This document shows, one piece after another, positions 1 through 11,939 of a stretch of 64,000 nucleotides of DNA (within the stretch, counting starts at the first letter, position 1; the number at the start of each line of letters is the position of its first letter). The translations under genes were made by a program, and so were the position numbers. The DNA is from Anadara kagoshimensis (taxonomy: Eukaryota > Mollusca > Bivalvia > Arcoida > Arcidae). The stretch lies in NCBI GenBank assembly GCA_021292105.1, contig CM037873.1:9773489-9837488 (forward strand). The letters are read 5' to 3'. The notes under the pieces are model-generated. The model saw only the letters and a list, made by a program, of their open reading frames with translations. It was not told the origin of the DNA and did no database searches.

Positions 1-963
1 TACTATACGAATGATATCCATATTAAGATAAAATCTAAAGGTTTTTTGTCATAAATCAATACTATGAATTTATTTCATTGATTTTTGCAATACCTAATTT
101 GAAAGATTTTTTTCTTAAGAGTATGCGGTTCTTAGTTACTCTTGACAAGCCTTACGTTAGCATTTGTGTACTACTTCCTCGTGCGTTTTTGTCTTGATCA
201 ATATAGTTTGGCGCACGTGACAATACTATGTGCTTACTATTGCTGCTATGTAATACAATGCAACACATGTTTTATAGTGACTGATCCGATAACCAACATC
301 GTTCAAACCTATACCTATACCTATATAACATTTCTATTGTGATTCCTGTCAATCAAGCAATTTAAAGCTTTATTGAAATATTTCAACGAAATTACATTAG
401 TTTTTAAATAAAGATGTCTACATCTCAGAAGAAAGGCAAAGTTATGGATAAAATGCATTCACAAAAAATTCAACCAAGGTTATTTCTTTCCTATACCGAC
501 TCATTACCTTTTATTTAGTTGAATGATAGTCTTTGCTCTTGTATGTTTTTTTTCACAATGCACTAGTGTCTTTGCATTCATCAGTGTTTTATCGTAATTA
601 ATTTTCTACATATTAGAATATCTAAAGAAAATGTATTATGTATGGTATGTTAATTTCCTGGTTTTTCTTATACATAAATGTAGCATGTAATATAAGGTAG
701 GATTTATTGATTCAATATTGCAGACTTAAATGCATGCATGGTATCATTTTGTACGTTCCAGCTATATTGAAGTATATCGTTTTACCTTTATATATCATGT
801 TGATGTTCTTTATCCTAATGTTTTACATATAATATCTATATTACTTAATACTGTACACATTATTTACAGAATACATTTATGTACTGTATACAGAATTGTC
901 TTGAATATATTTGACGTCAAATATTTCTGTCATCCTTTTATTCTCAATTTCTCCCACAGTATA
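1..963. other. AT-rich sequence, nothing recognised
   Basis: No coding similarity, repeat match within the window or RNA gene was seen. Short open frames here have no recognisable motif and match chance ORFs in AT-rich DNA. Confidence 0.5.
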
Positions 964-1070
964 ATCAAATACAAATATACCAATTCATGTTCGAATCACA
1001 ATTCAGAAGCATAGATAAAACTTTGAAACTGACAGCAACAAAGTGAGGCCGTTCGCTCTGAGAGGTTAAG
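964..1070 (-). mobile_element. RT-tail family fragment
   Basis: A short decayed piece of the retroelement 3' tail, on the minus strand. It keeps blocks like TCGAATCACAATTCAGAAGC and AAGTGAGGCCG, which recur in better copies at 48.6 and 51.8 kb. Confidence 0.6.
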
Positions 1071-1485
1071 GAACTATTATAAGATTTTAATATACAATAA
1101 CATCGATGATTCTGTTGACAATTACAGAAGAACCATAATACCCACACTTCACATATCGTACTATATTACATATTTATAATGTTTGAAAATATGAATTTCA
1201 AAGAAATAATAGGTTAACCAATGACCTCAAACTGTAGGCCATTATTTACCAATTTCTTTCTTTATTCGAACGGCGCGGAATTGATACACCTGCTTAAATC
1301 TTAAAAGAATACTGCCGCTAAATTACTCAATTCTACATATAAATAAAGAATTTAGAGGAATATATCAATCCTGGTCATAAAGATAATTACAAGAAATACG
1401 ACTGATACACCTTTAGAAGTGTAATTGAAAAATGGAAGGGTATGTTTGTGTTTGATTATGACACCTACGAATTACATGATCAAAA

Positions 1486-2500
1486 AGAAACATACTAATC
1501 CATGTCTAAATAACAATCCAGAAGCAAAGTAAAAACTTACAAGCCAGGTTGGACACGTAAACTTCCACCAGGGAAGTAAGGGTTGGTGCTCCGGAAGGGT
1601 AAGCACCTCCTGTTTAGCTAGCTACATCCGTCATGTGTGTAATAAAAATTATGTGAAAGGAACATAAAACTATGGGACGTCAATTATATCCAGGGTAATC
1701 CTGGACACAGAGACATCAAACCTATCAACAATACTGTGATGACGGTCATAAAACTTTTTTGAGGGCCTTGATAAGACTAGGCTTGTAATATCCCTGACTC
1801 AACAATTTATTTGCAAGCAGCCTGCTCCGTTGTACAAAGTCCCTGCAGTGGGAACAAGCTCTACCATAGCGTTTTAATTGCAAAACAAATACACCATAAG
1901 CAGGAGAAGCAGGTATATTGATGCATAGAAAAGGTAAGTTGACAATAGGAAAATAAAGTCATCACGTTTGTGATTTTCTTTATTTCATTTTGTTCTTTAT
2001 AATACCGCTACAGCTACATTGCTAAAGGACGCCAGTCTCTCATGGTGAAGGGCATGGAAAATGGAAGTCATCACGCTTGTCACAAAGTTTCAAATGTAGC
2101 CTTTCGTGGGCGTCATAATTTAGGTTTAAGACTAAATATGTATCAAATCTTGAGGAATCAGTCGTGTCTTTTTGTTTGTTTTAAGCTTACTAGGATAGAT
2201 GACATACACATAGTCTCCATTTAGGATTGTTAAGAGACAGAACGTTATCTATATATCTGTATGTTGAGTTGAATGATTTGGCGACAATCTTCTCTTCAGA
2301 TTAAGCAAGGCTCTGCATAAATTCTGCTTCATAAGAGTAAAGAAACAAATCAGCAAGCATTGGTGCACAGTTTGTTCCCACTGGTTTACCGATTGTTTGT
2401 TGACAAACGCGATTATTTTCCATTTACCATTGTCAACTAGCCTTTTTGTGCAGCTTCTTCTCCTGCGTTTTTTTTTAGTTATACGCTTTGGAAAAGTTTG
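1486..2500 (-). pseudogene. Reverse transcriptase relic with 3' tail (RT-tail family, longest copy)
   Basis: This is the longest relic of the family on which the 'RT-tail' calls are based. Reading the minus strand from about 2,490 downward gives RT-like pieces: GTNCAPMLADLFLYSYEAEF, then RYIDN where an active enzyme would have Y-x-D-D, then LYDKRDD-type and KKFYGRHH-type C-terminal segments broken by stops and frameshifts. After the coding remnant comes a non-coding tail with TCCGGAAGGGTAAGCACC that ends near 1,486 at AACATACTAATCCATG. The GTNCAP/YIDD arrangement resembles Penelope-like or related retroelement RTs, but I do not assign a class. About 100 bp of foreign sequence at 1,971-2,066 interrupts the coding remnant. 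The copy is inactive: the catalytic aspartate pair is lost and stops are frequent. Confidence 0.8.
1958..2079 (-). mobile_element. Short retroposon-like insertion in the RT relic
   Basis: The insertion is flanked by near-identical 13-bp direct repeats (GTCATCACGTTTG at 1,958-1,970 and GTCATCACGCTTG at 2,067-2,079), which look like a target-site duplication. In minus orientation it ends in an A-rich stretch next to the repeat, as retroposed sequences do. The same module opens the RT relic at 42.4 kb. Confidence 0.6.
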
Positions 2501-2509
2501 TTCCAACTA

Positions 2510-3124
2510 CAGAAATTTTACACTAACTATAAACATAGAGCCATTGGATGAAATAAATAACTTGTCGGTTAGACAAAAAATATACATCTATATAGGATGT
2601 CACGTATCAGTAATATTAATATCACAGACAATATCATCAGCAATTATAGATCTATTTTGATGACATGCAGAAATATAACCTTTCTTTGCACCCTTGATAG
2701 AAAACTAATTAAAAACGCGATTAAAGATCCTTTCATGCACTCCTATACAAGATTGCTGCAAAGATCCATCAATGAAATTAGAGATTTATCGATCTAAATG
2801 TTGTTAAATGCTTGGTAGTTATGTTAATCCTTCAATATTTTATATGGGACAAATTGCACGTATGAATATAATCGGTTGTTATAAAAAGCATGGACAATCA
2901 ACCAACTTAACAATATTTTATTCAATTAAATCAGTCCATGTTATGTATTAAAGCTAAATAAAGCCATAACTATTAGCATTGCTCAAAGCAGGAAACATTT
3001 AAAAACCGCGAAGTAACAATGTAAATGTTTTACATCTACTGCTTGTCAACTTTGAGCCCCACACATCCAAATATGTGTTTTTACTCTGCATGTTACTGAA
3101 AGTGTCTTTGTTTTATTCTATACT
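2510..3124. other. AT-rich sequence, nothing recognised
   Basis: No gene or repeat family could be supported. Short open frames on both strands overlap each other and show no domain. Confidence 0.4.
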
Positions 3125-3410
3125 TAGATCAAAAACAATCATAGCAATCTATATCCAAACCACAATCCAAAGAAAAGTAAAAATTTGAAACTGTCAGATT
3201 AGGTCATATACGTGTACTTTGTTCCAGGCAAGTGAGGCCGAGTGCTGTTGGAGGGTAAGTACATCCTGTTAGCCTAGGTACACCTGCCACGTGTGTATTC
3301 AAATTAGGAATGAAAGGGACATGGAACTTAGGGACTTCAAATATAACCGATGTTGGATACAGATACGCATACTTATTAACAATATTGTTATAACGGCCAT
3401 TATGTAATAT
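3125..3410 (-). mobile_element. RT-tail family fragment
   Basis: A diverged copy of the 3' tail on the minus strand. It has AAGTGAGGCCGAGTGCT, CCTGCCACGTGTG and GGGACATGGAACT blocks in the order seen at 51.8 kb. A minus-strand open frame at 3,204-3,515 lies in it but is not a gene. Confidence 0.75.
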
Positions 3411-5319
3411 ATTAAAATCGAGAAACGTAGAAAATATCAGAAATATCAAAACAATTTCTTTACATTCACATGTAAGAACATAACAATGGTCAAATACAAA
3501 ATGCGTTTTATTCACAATAATTATCTATAGTATCATAAAATATAGTTTGTATATAAGGACTGTTCCCTTAACGATACATTAGGTTCTGTGTATAAATCAG
3601 TACTTTTTGTGATAAACGACAAATTAAACCCCCTAAAGCGAAAGTATTATGTATGGAATATTAATTTCCTATCTTTTCTTACACACTGATTTAGCTGATA
3701 TGGTAAGCTGTATTGATCTTACTTTCCAGACATACATTAATTCTTATATACTGTAGAGTATTTTACTTGCATTATCTAAGTAAGCTTTATATTTATCCAT
3801 ATTACCACTCTCCAGACCTACTTAATTGCCAGACATGAAAAGCTAGTACGTTTAAAGTGCAATTGTAACTATATTTGCCAATGAATGTGTAACTGTACCC
3901 TTTATGGAAATGGGGAACCGTGATTTTGCTTAGATGATTTAGAATTTCCTTGTAAAGAGTACATATCTTTTCCAATTACCATTATATAACAACTATTATC
4001 TAAACATCCCCAGTGGATTGCACTATTAATGACCGTTTTGAATTGCTATGTTTCGTCCAAAATGAACCCTCAACATGTCCCTAAAATCATCATTTTAATT
4101 ATCTTTCCGATATATTCTTAAATCCCTTGTTAATACAGTACAAGTCTGTCGAAGGTTTAACACTGTGCTAACGAAAAGTACACTAGGAATCGAAGCTCGG
4201 CTGCCGAGTGACCGACCGACATATGAATTGCTAGTGACCGAAAAACTGTTGAGAGATAGATATTATCTGCTAAGGTATTAGTATGAGCTGTGGTTTGGGC
4301 AGTAATTCGTTAGCTCAGTGGTAAACTTTCGACAGGCATGTAATGTATGTTTTTGTTTTATTATCTTATGTCTAATTAAAATATCCAAAAAAAGACAAGT
4401 AACGTTATTAATGAAGTCTGAAAATCTATATTTAAACCTATATAACGTTTTTTAAAACTAAAAAGTATAGTATACTTTCTATTTCATATTCTGATTAATA
4501 TTTTGGAAAATATTTTTTTTTTGCTGAAGATGATTAACTCTTTTTTTAAAGATGTATTTGAACATCTTGCTTCTTATACTTTATATCTCATGTAAACAGT
4601 TTAAAAATCTTTAACTTTTCTACAGTTCACATCACTTTTCGTTATTCTGAATTGAAAAACACTTCTTTAACAACCTAATTAACAAATATCTAGTCTGAAT
4701 AGGGTTTCTGGTTATTTATGTTTAAGTATATACAGACCCTATTAGGATACCACTAAAACAATGTTGGAGTTTATGACAGGCAACTATGTGTAATGTTGGC
4801 GTGATGAGTACAGTGCTGGACAGCGGACAAAATGTCTAAGAAGAAAATCATTATACTCGATTTTATTAGAACTTTGACGAATCTCTGTTGCGTTAGTGAT
4901 TCAGTAAAAAACATTAAAATACACAAATAAGTGACAAATAACCTCCAAAATTAAACAAAGACACAAAGTCAAGACAAGTCACCAATCTGACATACCAACA
5001 CCTAATACAGGTGCCACCAATACAAATATAAACATGAACAGTGACATTATTCTTCAGTTTACAACAAGTTTAACCTGTTTATACCTAGTTGTTATCTGTC
5101 CGTGTCTAGGGAGCCCTGGTTTTCATAAGTAGTCGGCAATTACTCACCAATCACAAAGTAGTCAATTTTACCAGATACACGACATGCCATCCCCTTTTGA
5201 AACTCATGCCCCGGCATGGGCACAATGCCTTGTAAAACAAAGAATTACATTTAAACAAATTGGATGCAATGAATTCACGACTATCAGTAAGTAATAACTA
5301 GATTATAGGACCGACTGTT
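3411..5319. other. Intergenic AT-rich sequence
   Basis: No supported gene. A short ATG frame near 4,831 (MSKKK start) lies upstream of the LINE ORF1 relic and could be its 5' leader, but it stops after about 33 codons. A tRNA-like stretch at 4,305-4,345 is only a partial match. Confidence 0.4.
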
Positions 5320-5940
5320 TTAATAGAGACGTTTGTTCTGTTAAAGTCGGGATAGAGAAGTTAGAAAAGAGTTCAAAAATTGAAACACTTGGTGAATTTA
5401 AAGTTCTGAAGCAACATCCGATACACAAATTAAAAATAAACTTGCAACAACTACTTCTGAAAACAAAAAGATGATGGATAAAATATTAATTGGGAATAAA
5501 AGAGTATAAAACAAACAGATTGAAGAAGGAAATAGTTGACATTCAGGCACGTTCCAGTGGAACAATTATTATTTTTGGTTTGGCTGAGAATATGTGCAAT
5601 GTGAAGAAGTAAAGAACTTGTGTTGGATTTAAGTGACGATGTAATGAAAATAAAAGGGGTAAGAGAAACTTTTGAATTTGATATGGCCTATAGAAATCGA
5701 GCATTATATGCGGATAGAGTTAGGCCAATAGTTATCAATTTACACAGAGGGAAGACGTCAGGAAGACAGCAACAATATTACAGGACACTTATTATGCTGC
5801 GCAACAACCATTTCCTCAAGATATAGACTAAGGAATAAAAGCTATTGCCAATTCTAGAGAAACCACAAGGAAACGTACTTAGAAAATGATCTAGTGTACA
5901 TAGATGGGTAATTATACAATGGTCAAGTTAAAAGATGGCA
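5320..5940 (+). pseudogene. LINE ORF1-like protein relic
   Basis: Conceptual translation across frames gives the order typical of L1-type ORF1 proteins: a lysine/glutamate-rich, coiled-coil-like part (IEKLEKSSKIETLGEF near 5,350), then EIVDIQARSSGTIIIFGLAE (about 5,530-5,590), then FEFDMAYRNRALYADRVRPI (about 5,665-5,735), then a QPFPQDID-like piece near 5,805. ORF1 proteins of this class are RNA-binding chaperones that coat the element's RNA. Stops after VKK and elsewhere, and frameshifts, show it is dead. No endonuclease/RT ORF2 follows it. The open frame 5,620-5,826 is its best preserved part. Confidence 0.6.
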
Positions 5941-6884
5941 CAGATGACAAGGAAGGAATCGATGAAAGGACATCGGGGAACATGAACAAGGAAAGAAGAC
6001 GTGGAGGTTCGACGGGAGGACAAAGACACAAAAACACTGACTTGAATACTTAAGGTGTTAATGGTCATGGTTACCGTGCAAGTGCTCAATGAAAGCATGC
6101 ATATGAGAATATTCATTAAACCTCTATTGACACTTCATTGAAATTTCTATGTTGAAATGTAAAAGATGGATTGACAGATAAGCTTAACAATGCTGCATTT
6201 TTTAAACTATGTAAGCACTTATGATATAGTTTTCTTTCCTAATGTTGGATTGATAACAGATATTGTGTGAATATACCAGGTCTCGAAATTGACTTGTTCC
6301 TCCTGAAGCGCTCTATGTTTGTTATGGTTAGAAATAGTTTTAAATAATATTATATTGTTGAGAAGTGAAAATGTGTTTGATACGTTTGTTGTTTTACACA
6401 TTGCTAGTCTGTTAAAAGCTATGATAAAGATATTTATTATATGTATTTATAAATTACAAAATGTACTTGAAATTGACAATACAAGTGCAAAATAATTATT
6501 TCAGGTGATTTGAACTGCCTGTTGTTATGATTTCATTACGAGCGACACTATTGGAAAGCAAATATCATTTTTATATACATATGAAAATGACACGTTCGCA
6601 CCAATCCGGACAAAATTACAAACTCGTACGAACCAAAGTTATTAAGTTTTTGTTAATCAAATGGGCTCCGATTTCTAAATGGAAGGCGTCCTCAAAACTT
6701 AATAATGATTTCACGTAAAATGAAGCAAGAGGTTTAAGTGTAATGTACTAAATCATTACTACTCTGGACAGATTTATTGTGTTTAATTGTAATCAACATA
6801 AAGACCACGTTAAATACATACTAATAGTTTTTATAATACACATATTTTCATATTTATTGATGTTGCTTATTGTGTTTTTGACTT
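5941..6884. other. Intergenic, nothing recognised
   Basis: AT-rich DNA between two transposon relics. I see no gene, repeat family or RNA gene. Confidence 0.4.
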
Positions 6885-7660
6885 TTAAAAAGAAAAGGTG
6901 ACACCTTTGGATACAAAATATGAAATTTTACAGGCTGTGGTTAAAGGAGAGAAAACGAAATTGATTCTGTAGTACGTTGAGCATTAATAAAATTACAAGA
7001 TTTAACATTGAAAAATCATAAAATGGACAAGGTCATGCCGAAAGGCAAACGCTTTCTTATTGGGGAATATCCCGGCATTGAGTAAGCTCTGTACAAAGGG
7101 TTTTCGTTTGTAAGGGAAAATTTTATTTCTGTGAGTGACCACATTCTCGCAAGTACAGTTGGGAAGATTGCTACTGATTTAGGTTATGTGAATTTTAAAG
7201 CTTTCAATGGATTTATAGAGAGATTTAATTTAAGACAATGAATAAACATACACAATATTGTTGCGAGAGTAAAGACGTTGATCAGACAATTATTAAATCT
7301 TGAAAAGATGACACACTTCTTAGAATACCTAATAATTACGAGCTACTAGTAAGTTACGTTTATACAATTTATAAAAGCGGACTGCTATAAATTGCAGTTC
7401 GAAGATCTTTATTTTAAGGAAAACGTTTGTCATGGAGAAGAGAAAAGAGGGAAAAACAGTGTTAACGGTTAATATATTGATTGTTCTGAGAAGTTTGTTC
7501 CACTTGTTATTGGAAAATCTCTTGAACCGATCGGCGTCAAAGGTGTAAAAAGTTTGTTGGTCACTTACCGTAATAACAAAAAACATTGAATAAACAGTGA
7601 ATTTATATTAAATGGATAGAAAATTTTGATAATACTATGACAAAAATGCTTTAAACTTAC
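6885..7660 (+). pseudogene. pogo/Tigger-type transposase relic
   Basis: Translating the plus strand across frames recovers transposase segments in the family's order. Near 6,905-6,970 is a CENP-B-type N-terminal HTH piece (LDTKYEILQAVVKGEKTK). Near 7,130-7,260 is a second, Tc5-type HTH piece (ATDLGYVNFKAFNGFIERFN, then HNIVARV). Near 7,350-7,590 is the start of the DDE domain (FVPLVIGKSLEPIGVKGVKS, then YRNNKKH). Near 7,610 is NGWIENFD. Such proteins cut and paste Tc1/mariner-superfamily DNA. Stops and frameshifts occur throughout and the C-terminal half of the catalytic domain is missing. No TA-flanked terminal inverted repeats were identified. The minus-strand frame at 7,329-7,586 is only a shadow. 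Confidence 0.8.
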
Positions 7661-8164
7661 GTCTATATGCATATATATTATAGATAATACGTAACTTCTA
7701 TAGGGTCACCTCAATTGTTATCGAACTACATTTTTCTAACCTGAAAGTGTTAATTTCGCCTCAGCTCATGTCTCAATTTCTGGTGAAAGTACACGTGTTC
7801 AACGGAATTTACGTCTTTGAGAGTGAAACATTAGTAACAGTTTGCTGTGGGATTCTGATCGGAGCATCGTATGTTTGTTTCTTTTTTATTTATATTTTTC
7901 TTACATCGACATAGTAATTTAACTCGTATACGGAGAAATACGTTTCTCTATAAATTATAATAACTTTTCTTAGGTTCCACGTGCTGTTGTACATGTCATA
8001 TTCTTTGTCATAAAATCATTGTTAATTCTTAAACTATTTAGGAAATAGTAAATACAATTCCATCGTTAATAGCATTTAGTTGCTAGTCCGAAATAAACTA
8101 AACATGCCCAGAACTAAGCCTCCCATCCCATTTGTACAATATAATTTGGAATCTGAATAAATAC
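7661..8164. other. Intergenic, nothing recognised
   Basis: AT-rich DNA without a supported gene or repeat. Confidence 0.4.
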
Positions 8165-8706
8165 GTTAATGTCAAGATAGTCAAGCATATAAAGTGTCAT
8201 TTATAAAGCTTGAAATGAACATTCTACTGATTATATACCTCAATTTTGACACCCACATAAGGCTACATTTGAAGTGTATCGCTAATCGATGATTTCAATT
8301 TTTCTATTGTCAATTGCCCTTTCCCATGGAACAATATATTTAATGTTTCCCTGCTCATTTTATATTACTGTCACAATAAATAGAGATTGTTAACTTAAAC
8401 GACAAAGAAAGACTCGTAAATGTTGCAAACTTAGGTTTATAAAAGCCCTAAAAATCACAATGTTTTTGATAAGTATCGTGTCTCTGTATGGTTATCCAAA
8501 TTTACTTTGGATATATTCGACGCCACGTTTTCAATTAATTCTCAATTTTAATTACACGTGCGAAGGGTGTAGCTAGTTAAACAGCAGGCACTTACAGTTC
8601 CGGAGCACCCGGTAACGCCTGTCGAAAGTTTATTTGCTTGTTTCAAAGTTTTTACTTTGGTATTGGATTGTGATTTGGACAACAATTAGTATGTTTGTGT
8701 TTTTAA
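8165..8706 (+). pseudogene. RT C-terminus and tail relic (RT-tail family)
   Basis: Plus-strand relic running from the region equivalent to ELEIKD of the RT, through a degraded CCTATTGTCAACT-like block and a TTATAAAAGCCCT block, into the 3' tail (GGGTGTAGCTAG, TTCCGGAGCACCCGG). It ends at TTAGTATGTTTGTG. No frame is open. The 5' end is truncated and the 3' end intact, like most copies here. Confidence 0.7.
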
Positions 8707-9235
8707 ATTACATTTATCTCCCCTCCATTGGAATCATTTGTTCAACATAAATGAAAACTATAAATTTCACTGTACAATGTTGTTCCATATCAATGTTTTA
8801 TGTATTAATATACATTTATTTGAAAAACCAAACTTCGTGAATTCATCAATATAATAAATAAGAAAAATGTAAAAATAGATCCCAATTAGACATTTAAATT
8901 AGAACAAAAAGTCGATTGCTCGTTTACATATTACTACGACAAAACGTAATGGTGGTACATTTGCACTTGAACAGCAACCGATTTTCATACGTAAAATAAC
9001 CCAACTATAAAAAACATGCTTCTTTGTGGGATTTGAAAATTTCATTGGAATAAAAGTTTGAATTTTACCATACGTTTTGATAATTTAAGATCGGACCAAA
9101 GAGGAGCTACTCTGACAATCACACAAAGTAATATGCTGTTAATGTTTAATAATCTAAGGGATCATTTAGAAATTGATGTATCGTATTTAGTACGAAACCA
9201 AGGTTATAGATAAAAACAAACATGTGATACGACCA

Positions 9236-9490
9236 CTTCTGCAGGTTCTGCTTGATATTTAGATTTGAATTACCTCCATTTTAACACCCACAAAGGGTAT
9301 ATTTAAAGGTTTAGGACATACTTACTTCATTTTTTCTTTTGTCAAATTTTCCTGTCTATGCAGCAACAATCTTGCTTATTATGTATTTGTTTCATAAATA
9401 ATACGTTATTAACGATCTTGTTCCAGACACGTCAACTTTATACAGCGAAGCTGGTTTAAAAAATTGTTGACTGTACACGAAGGCTTAATT
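9236..9490 (+). pseudogene. RT C-terminal fragment (RT-tail family)
   Basis: Contains the CTGCTTGATATTTAGA and TTGTTCCAGACACGTCAACTTT region, homologous to the C-terminal coding part of the relics at 42.5 and 52 kb. It is heavily mutated and breaks off where a SINE begins. Confidence 0.6.
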
Positions 9491-9511
9491 AGGCACTTGT
9501 GTTTGTTTATA

Positions 9512-9810
9512 CTTGCTTCGTAAGTGCGAGGTCGTGGGTTCGAACCCCGACCGGTTCTGAACCACGACTTGAAAGTGGAAAGTGACTGTTCTTTCGGCAA
9601 GCACTCGGCATTACGAAATGAAAGTCACGGTTCTTTCGGATGGGAACTTAAAATAAACGAGGTCTAGTGTCACAGTAGGCTTGGCACGATAAAGACCCCC
9701 GATGTATAATGTCATCAGCGCAATGCACAGGCAAAATTTCTGCACCTTCGCCTATAGCTGGTGACGTTTTGATATAAGTGAAATATTCTTGACTGGGACG
9801 TTAAACACCA
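9512..9810 (+). mobile_element. tRNA-derived SINE
   Basis: The 5' part has a polymerase III B box (GGTTCGAACCCC) in tRNA-like context. The centre has GCACTCGGCATTACGAAATG and GTCACGGTTCTTTCGGATG. The 3' end has GCTGGTGACGTTTTGATA and GGGACGTTAAACACC. This layout, tRNA head plus a conserved central domain plus a GACGTTAAAC tail, matches SINEs widespread in molluscs. The minus-strand open frame over the B box is not a protein gene. Confidence 0.8.
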
Positions 9811-9954
9811 TTACTCAACTCACTCATGTTTGTTTATATAACTTTAAATGTAGTGTCTGTCTTGTAGCTGCCATAATTGACGCAAAACTTGACCAATCAT
9901 CCGAATCAATTTATATTATTTCAACCTCACCGGGCTAGATAATACTCACATAGT

Positions 9955-10190
9955 GTATGGAGTTGAAAGATATATAGGCGTAGAGTTGGTGATTTGATGA
10001 GTTTTAACCTAAGATTTAACAGGTTCGTACAAAATCTGATTCATACCAACACAGAAGAATCAAATCAGCAAGCAATGGTGCACAGTTTGTGTTCATTAGC
10101 ATACCAATTGTTTGCTAAAAAATTGCAAAGCACAACAAATCTGTTGTATAGATCTTTATAGCTTGACTAACTGCTCTGTAAGAGAATAGC
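9955..10190 (-). pseudogene. RT core fragment (RT-tail family)
   Basis: The minus strand encodes NTNCAPLLADLIL followed by YESDFV, equivalent to the GTNCAPLLADLFLYSYEAEF core motif of the family's RT. It is a short, inactive internal fragment with no tail attached. Confidence 0.65.
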
Positions 10191-10228
10191 AAGTGACTGA
10201 TTTGTTGAGACTTTTTTCAACTTAGAAG

Positions 10229-10343
10229 TAAAGGATATAAGCCGAAACACTGTCCAGTATGTAAAATATTGGACTTGTCGAGGCGCGAAGCGCCGAGGCC
10301 AGTCCAATATTTTACATACTGGACATTTTGAGGCTTATATCTT
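10229..10343. repeat. Fold-back palindrome
   Basis: Arms GTCCAGTATGTAAAATATTG and its complement face each other around GGCGCGAAGCGCC, with outer arms ATATAAGCC / GGCTTATAT. This is a likely fold-back MITE or cruciform-forming inverted repeat. Confidence 0.8.
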
Positions 10344-10960
10344 ACTTAAAATATTGCAAAAACAAACATAAAAAGAAAAATGAAAAATCAAGTAAATCAG
10401 GGAAAAATTTATGAATAAATTCAATCAATATCACAAATTAAGAAATAAGAAAATAAAAATATAAAGAATCTTTTCCTTTATGTAACCTCTAAATTAATTC
10501 GTGAACAGAGGTAAAGATAGTAGGTCACCGTCGTTTACGTGACTATTAACACGGTTTTTGTGAAATATAATCAGTCCCCGTTAGTGATATTGTCATCACG
10601 CAAATGCACGAAGCGCGCCAAAAATAACATTCAACCTATACTGTCAATGTGTTTGGATTTAATCGTGAAATCATTCCTCGGGTTTGGAAACTTAATTCTC
10701 TAAAACAGGTATGTTCAATACTACATTTTTATATAATATATGCAACAATTTTGTTTGATCTGCATTCAAATTACCCATGATTTATTTTTCCAAAATGTGT
10801 TGATATTATGCCAGAATTAAGTTATAATGTGTCAGACACGTAACTTTAACCCGATAAACCTGTTTCAAAGCTTGTAGATGTGTGTAGATCGTCCGGTCTT
10901 TATAATTGTTTATTAATGAAAAGTTGGTCAACCTGTGTAATCTGCGTATATAAGATGAAT

Positions 10961-10962
<2 letters not shown>
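10344..10962. other. AT-rich intergenic DNA
   Basis: No gene or repeat recognised. Confidence 0.4.

Positions 10963-11002
<40 letters not shown>
10963..11002. repeat. (TG)n microsatellite
   Basis: About 20 uninterrupted TG units. Confidence 0.95.
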
Positions 11003-11006
<4 letters not shown>

Positions 11007-11248
11007 GTGTTGTAAAATATCTAACTGTCTAATGTTTATATTTTGCAGGTCAAATCAATTTAATAAAAGGGCAATAAACGGATTTGTGTTGTTGTAACGA
11101 ACCCTGCATCATTTGAGATATTTGCTTTCGCGTATCTTTTATGATTTGTCTGATTTTGATTGTAAATCATATTTAGTTTTGGTGTTAGTAAAATCAATAT
11201 ACTGATGTTTTGTTGTTGTTTTTTTTTCTTTCTTTCCGATTCCAGTGT

Positions 11249-11360
11249 TCTTGAACTGGACTGGTGCCAACAATCCAATATATTGTGAAAACAGTCCAAT
11301 AAGTTTGAAATATTGGACTGTTGTCACAACATATTGGATTGTTGGCACCGGTCCAGTTCA
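11249..11360. repeat. Fold-back palindrome
   Basis: Long inverted repeat. The left arm CTTGAACTGGACTGGTGCC continues to CAGTCCAATA. The right arm is its near-perfect complement, with a 9-base loop AGTTTGAAA. It is probably an immobile fold-back element. Confidence 0.85.
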
Positions 11361-11939
11361 AGTATGTTGGATATTAGACGCAAGAGAACAAAGGATGACG
11401 TCATAGCAATATTTTAATGAAGAATAGTGGTGTGGAAAGATCAAAGCTGTAGATAAACTAAGATCAACTGATAATTGCGTATCGTCATTTCGAGATTTAA
11501 CTCAAACATATAACATATCTAAAGGTGTTACAATAAATCTGATATTTGACACATTTAAATAAATGTAAAATGCTTTGAAGTTCCAATAAATGTGTTTGCT
11601 AAAGGGAAGATACAATTCAAAAGATGTTCAACTTGCAGCTATATTGTAATAACGCTTAATTGATGTATTGTTCTTAAAAGACATTTCACAGTTATTGTGT
11701 ATCGAAGTAATGGCTGCGTATTCAAGTATATAGCAATATATTTAAAAATTGCATTTTTCATCGAAAGAGTACATTTGTGTCTGGTATTGACGTGTACATA
11801 AATAAATTCATTTTGAATAATAATACATAATTTATTAATTATTGATGATTGACAATAATATGTTTAATTCTTCAGTTTTGAGCATAATCTTTGTCTTGAT
11901 GTGATATGATCGAATTGTTTCATTATTTTTTCGATTATT
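11361..11939. other. AT-rich intergenic DNA
   Basis: No gene or repeat recognised. Confidence 0.4.

Noticed and set aside
4305..4345. tRNA-like sequence with TTAGCTCAGTGGTAAAC
   Set aside because: Only an A-box-like part is present, with no B box or cloverleaf.
9409..9600. Minus-strand frame with GRGSNPRPRTY
   Set aside because: This is the reverse translation of the SINE's B box and is common wherever tRNA-derived SINEs occur.
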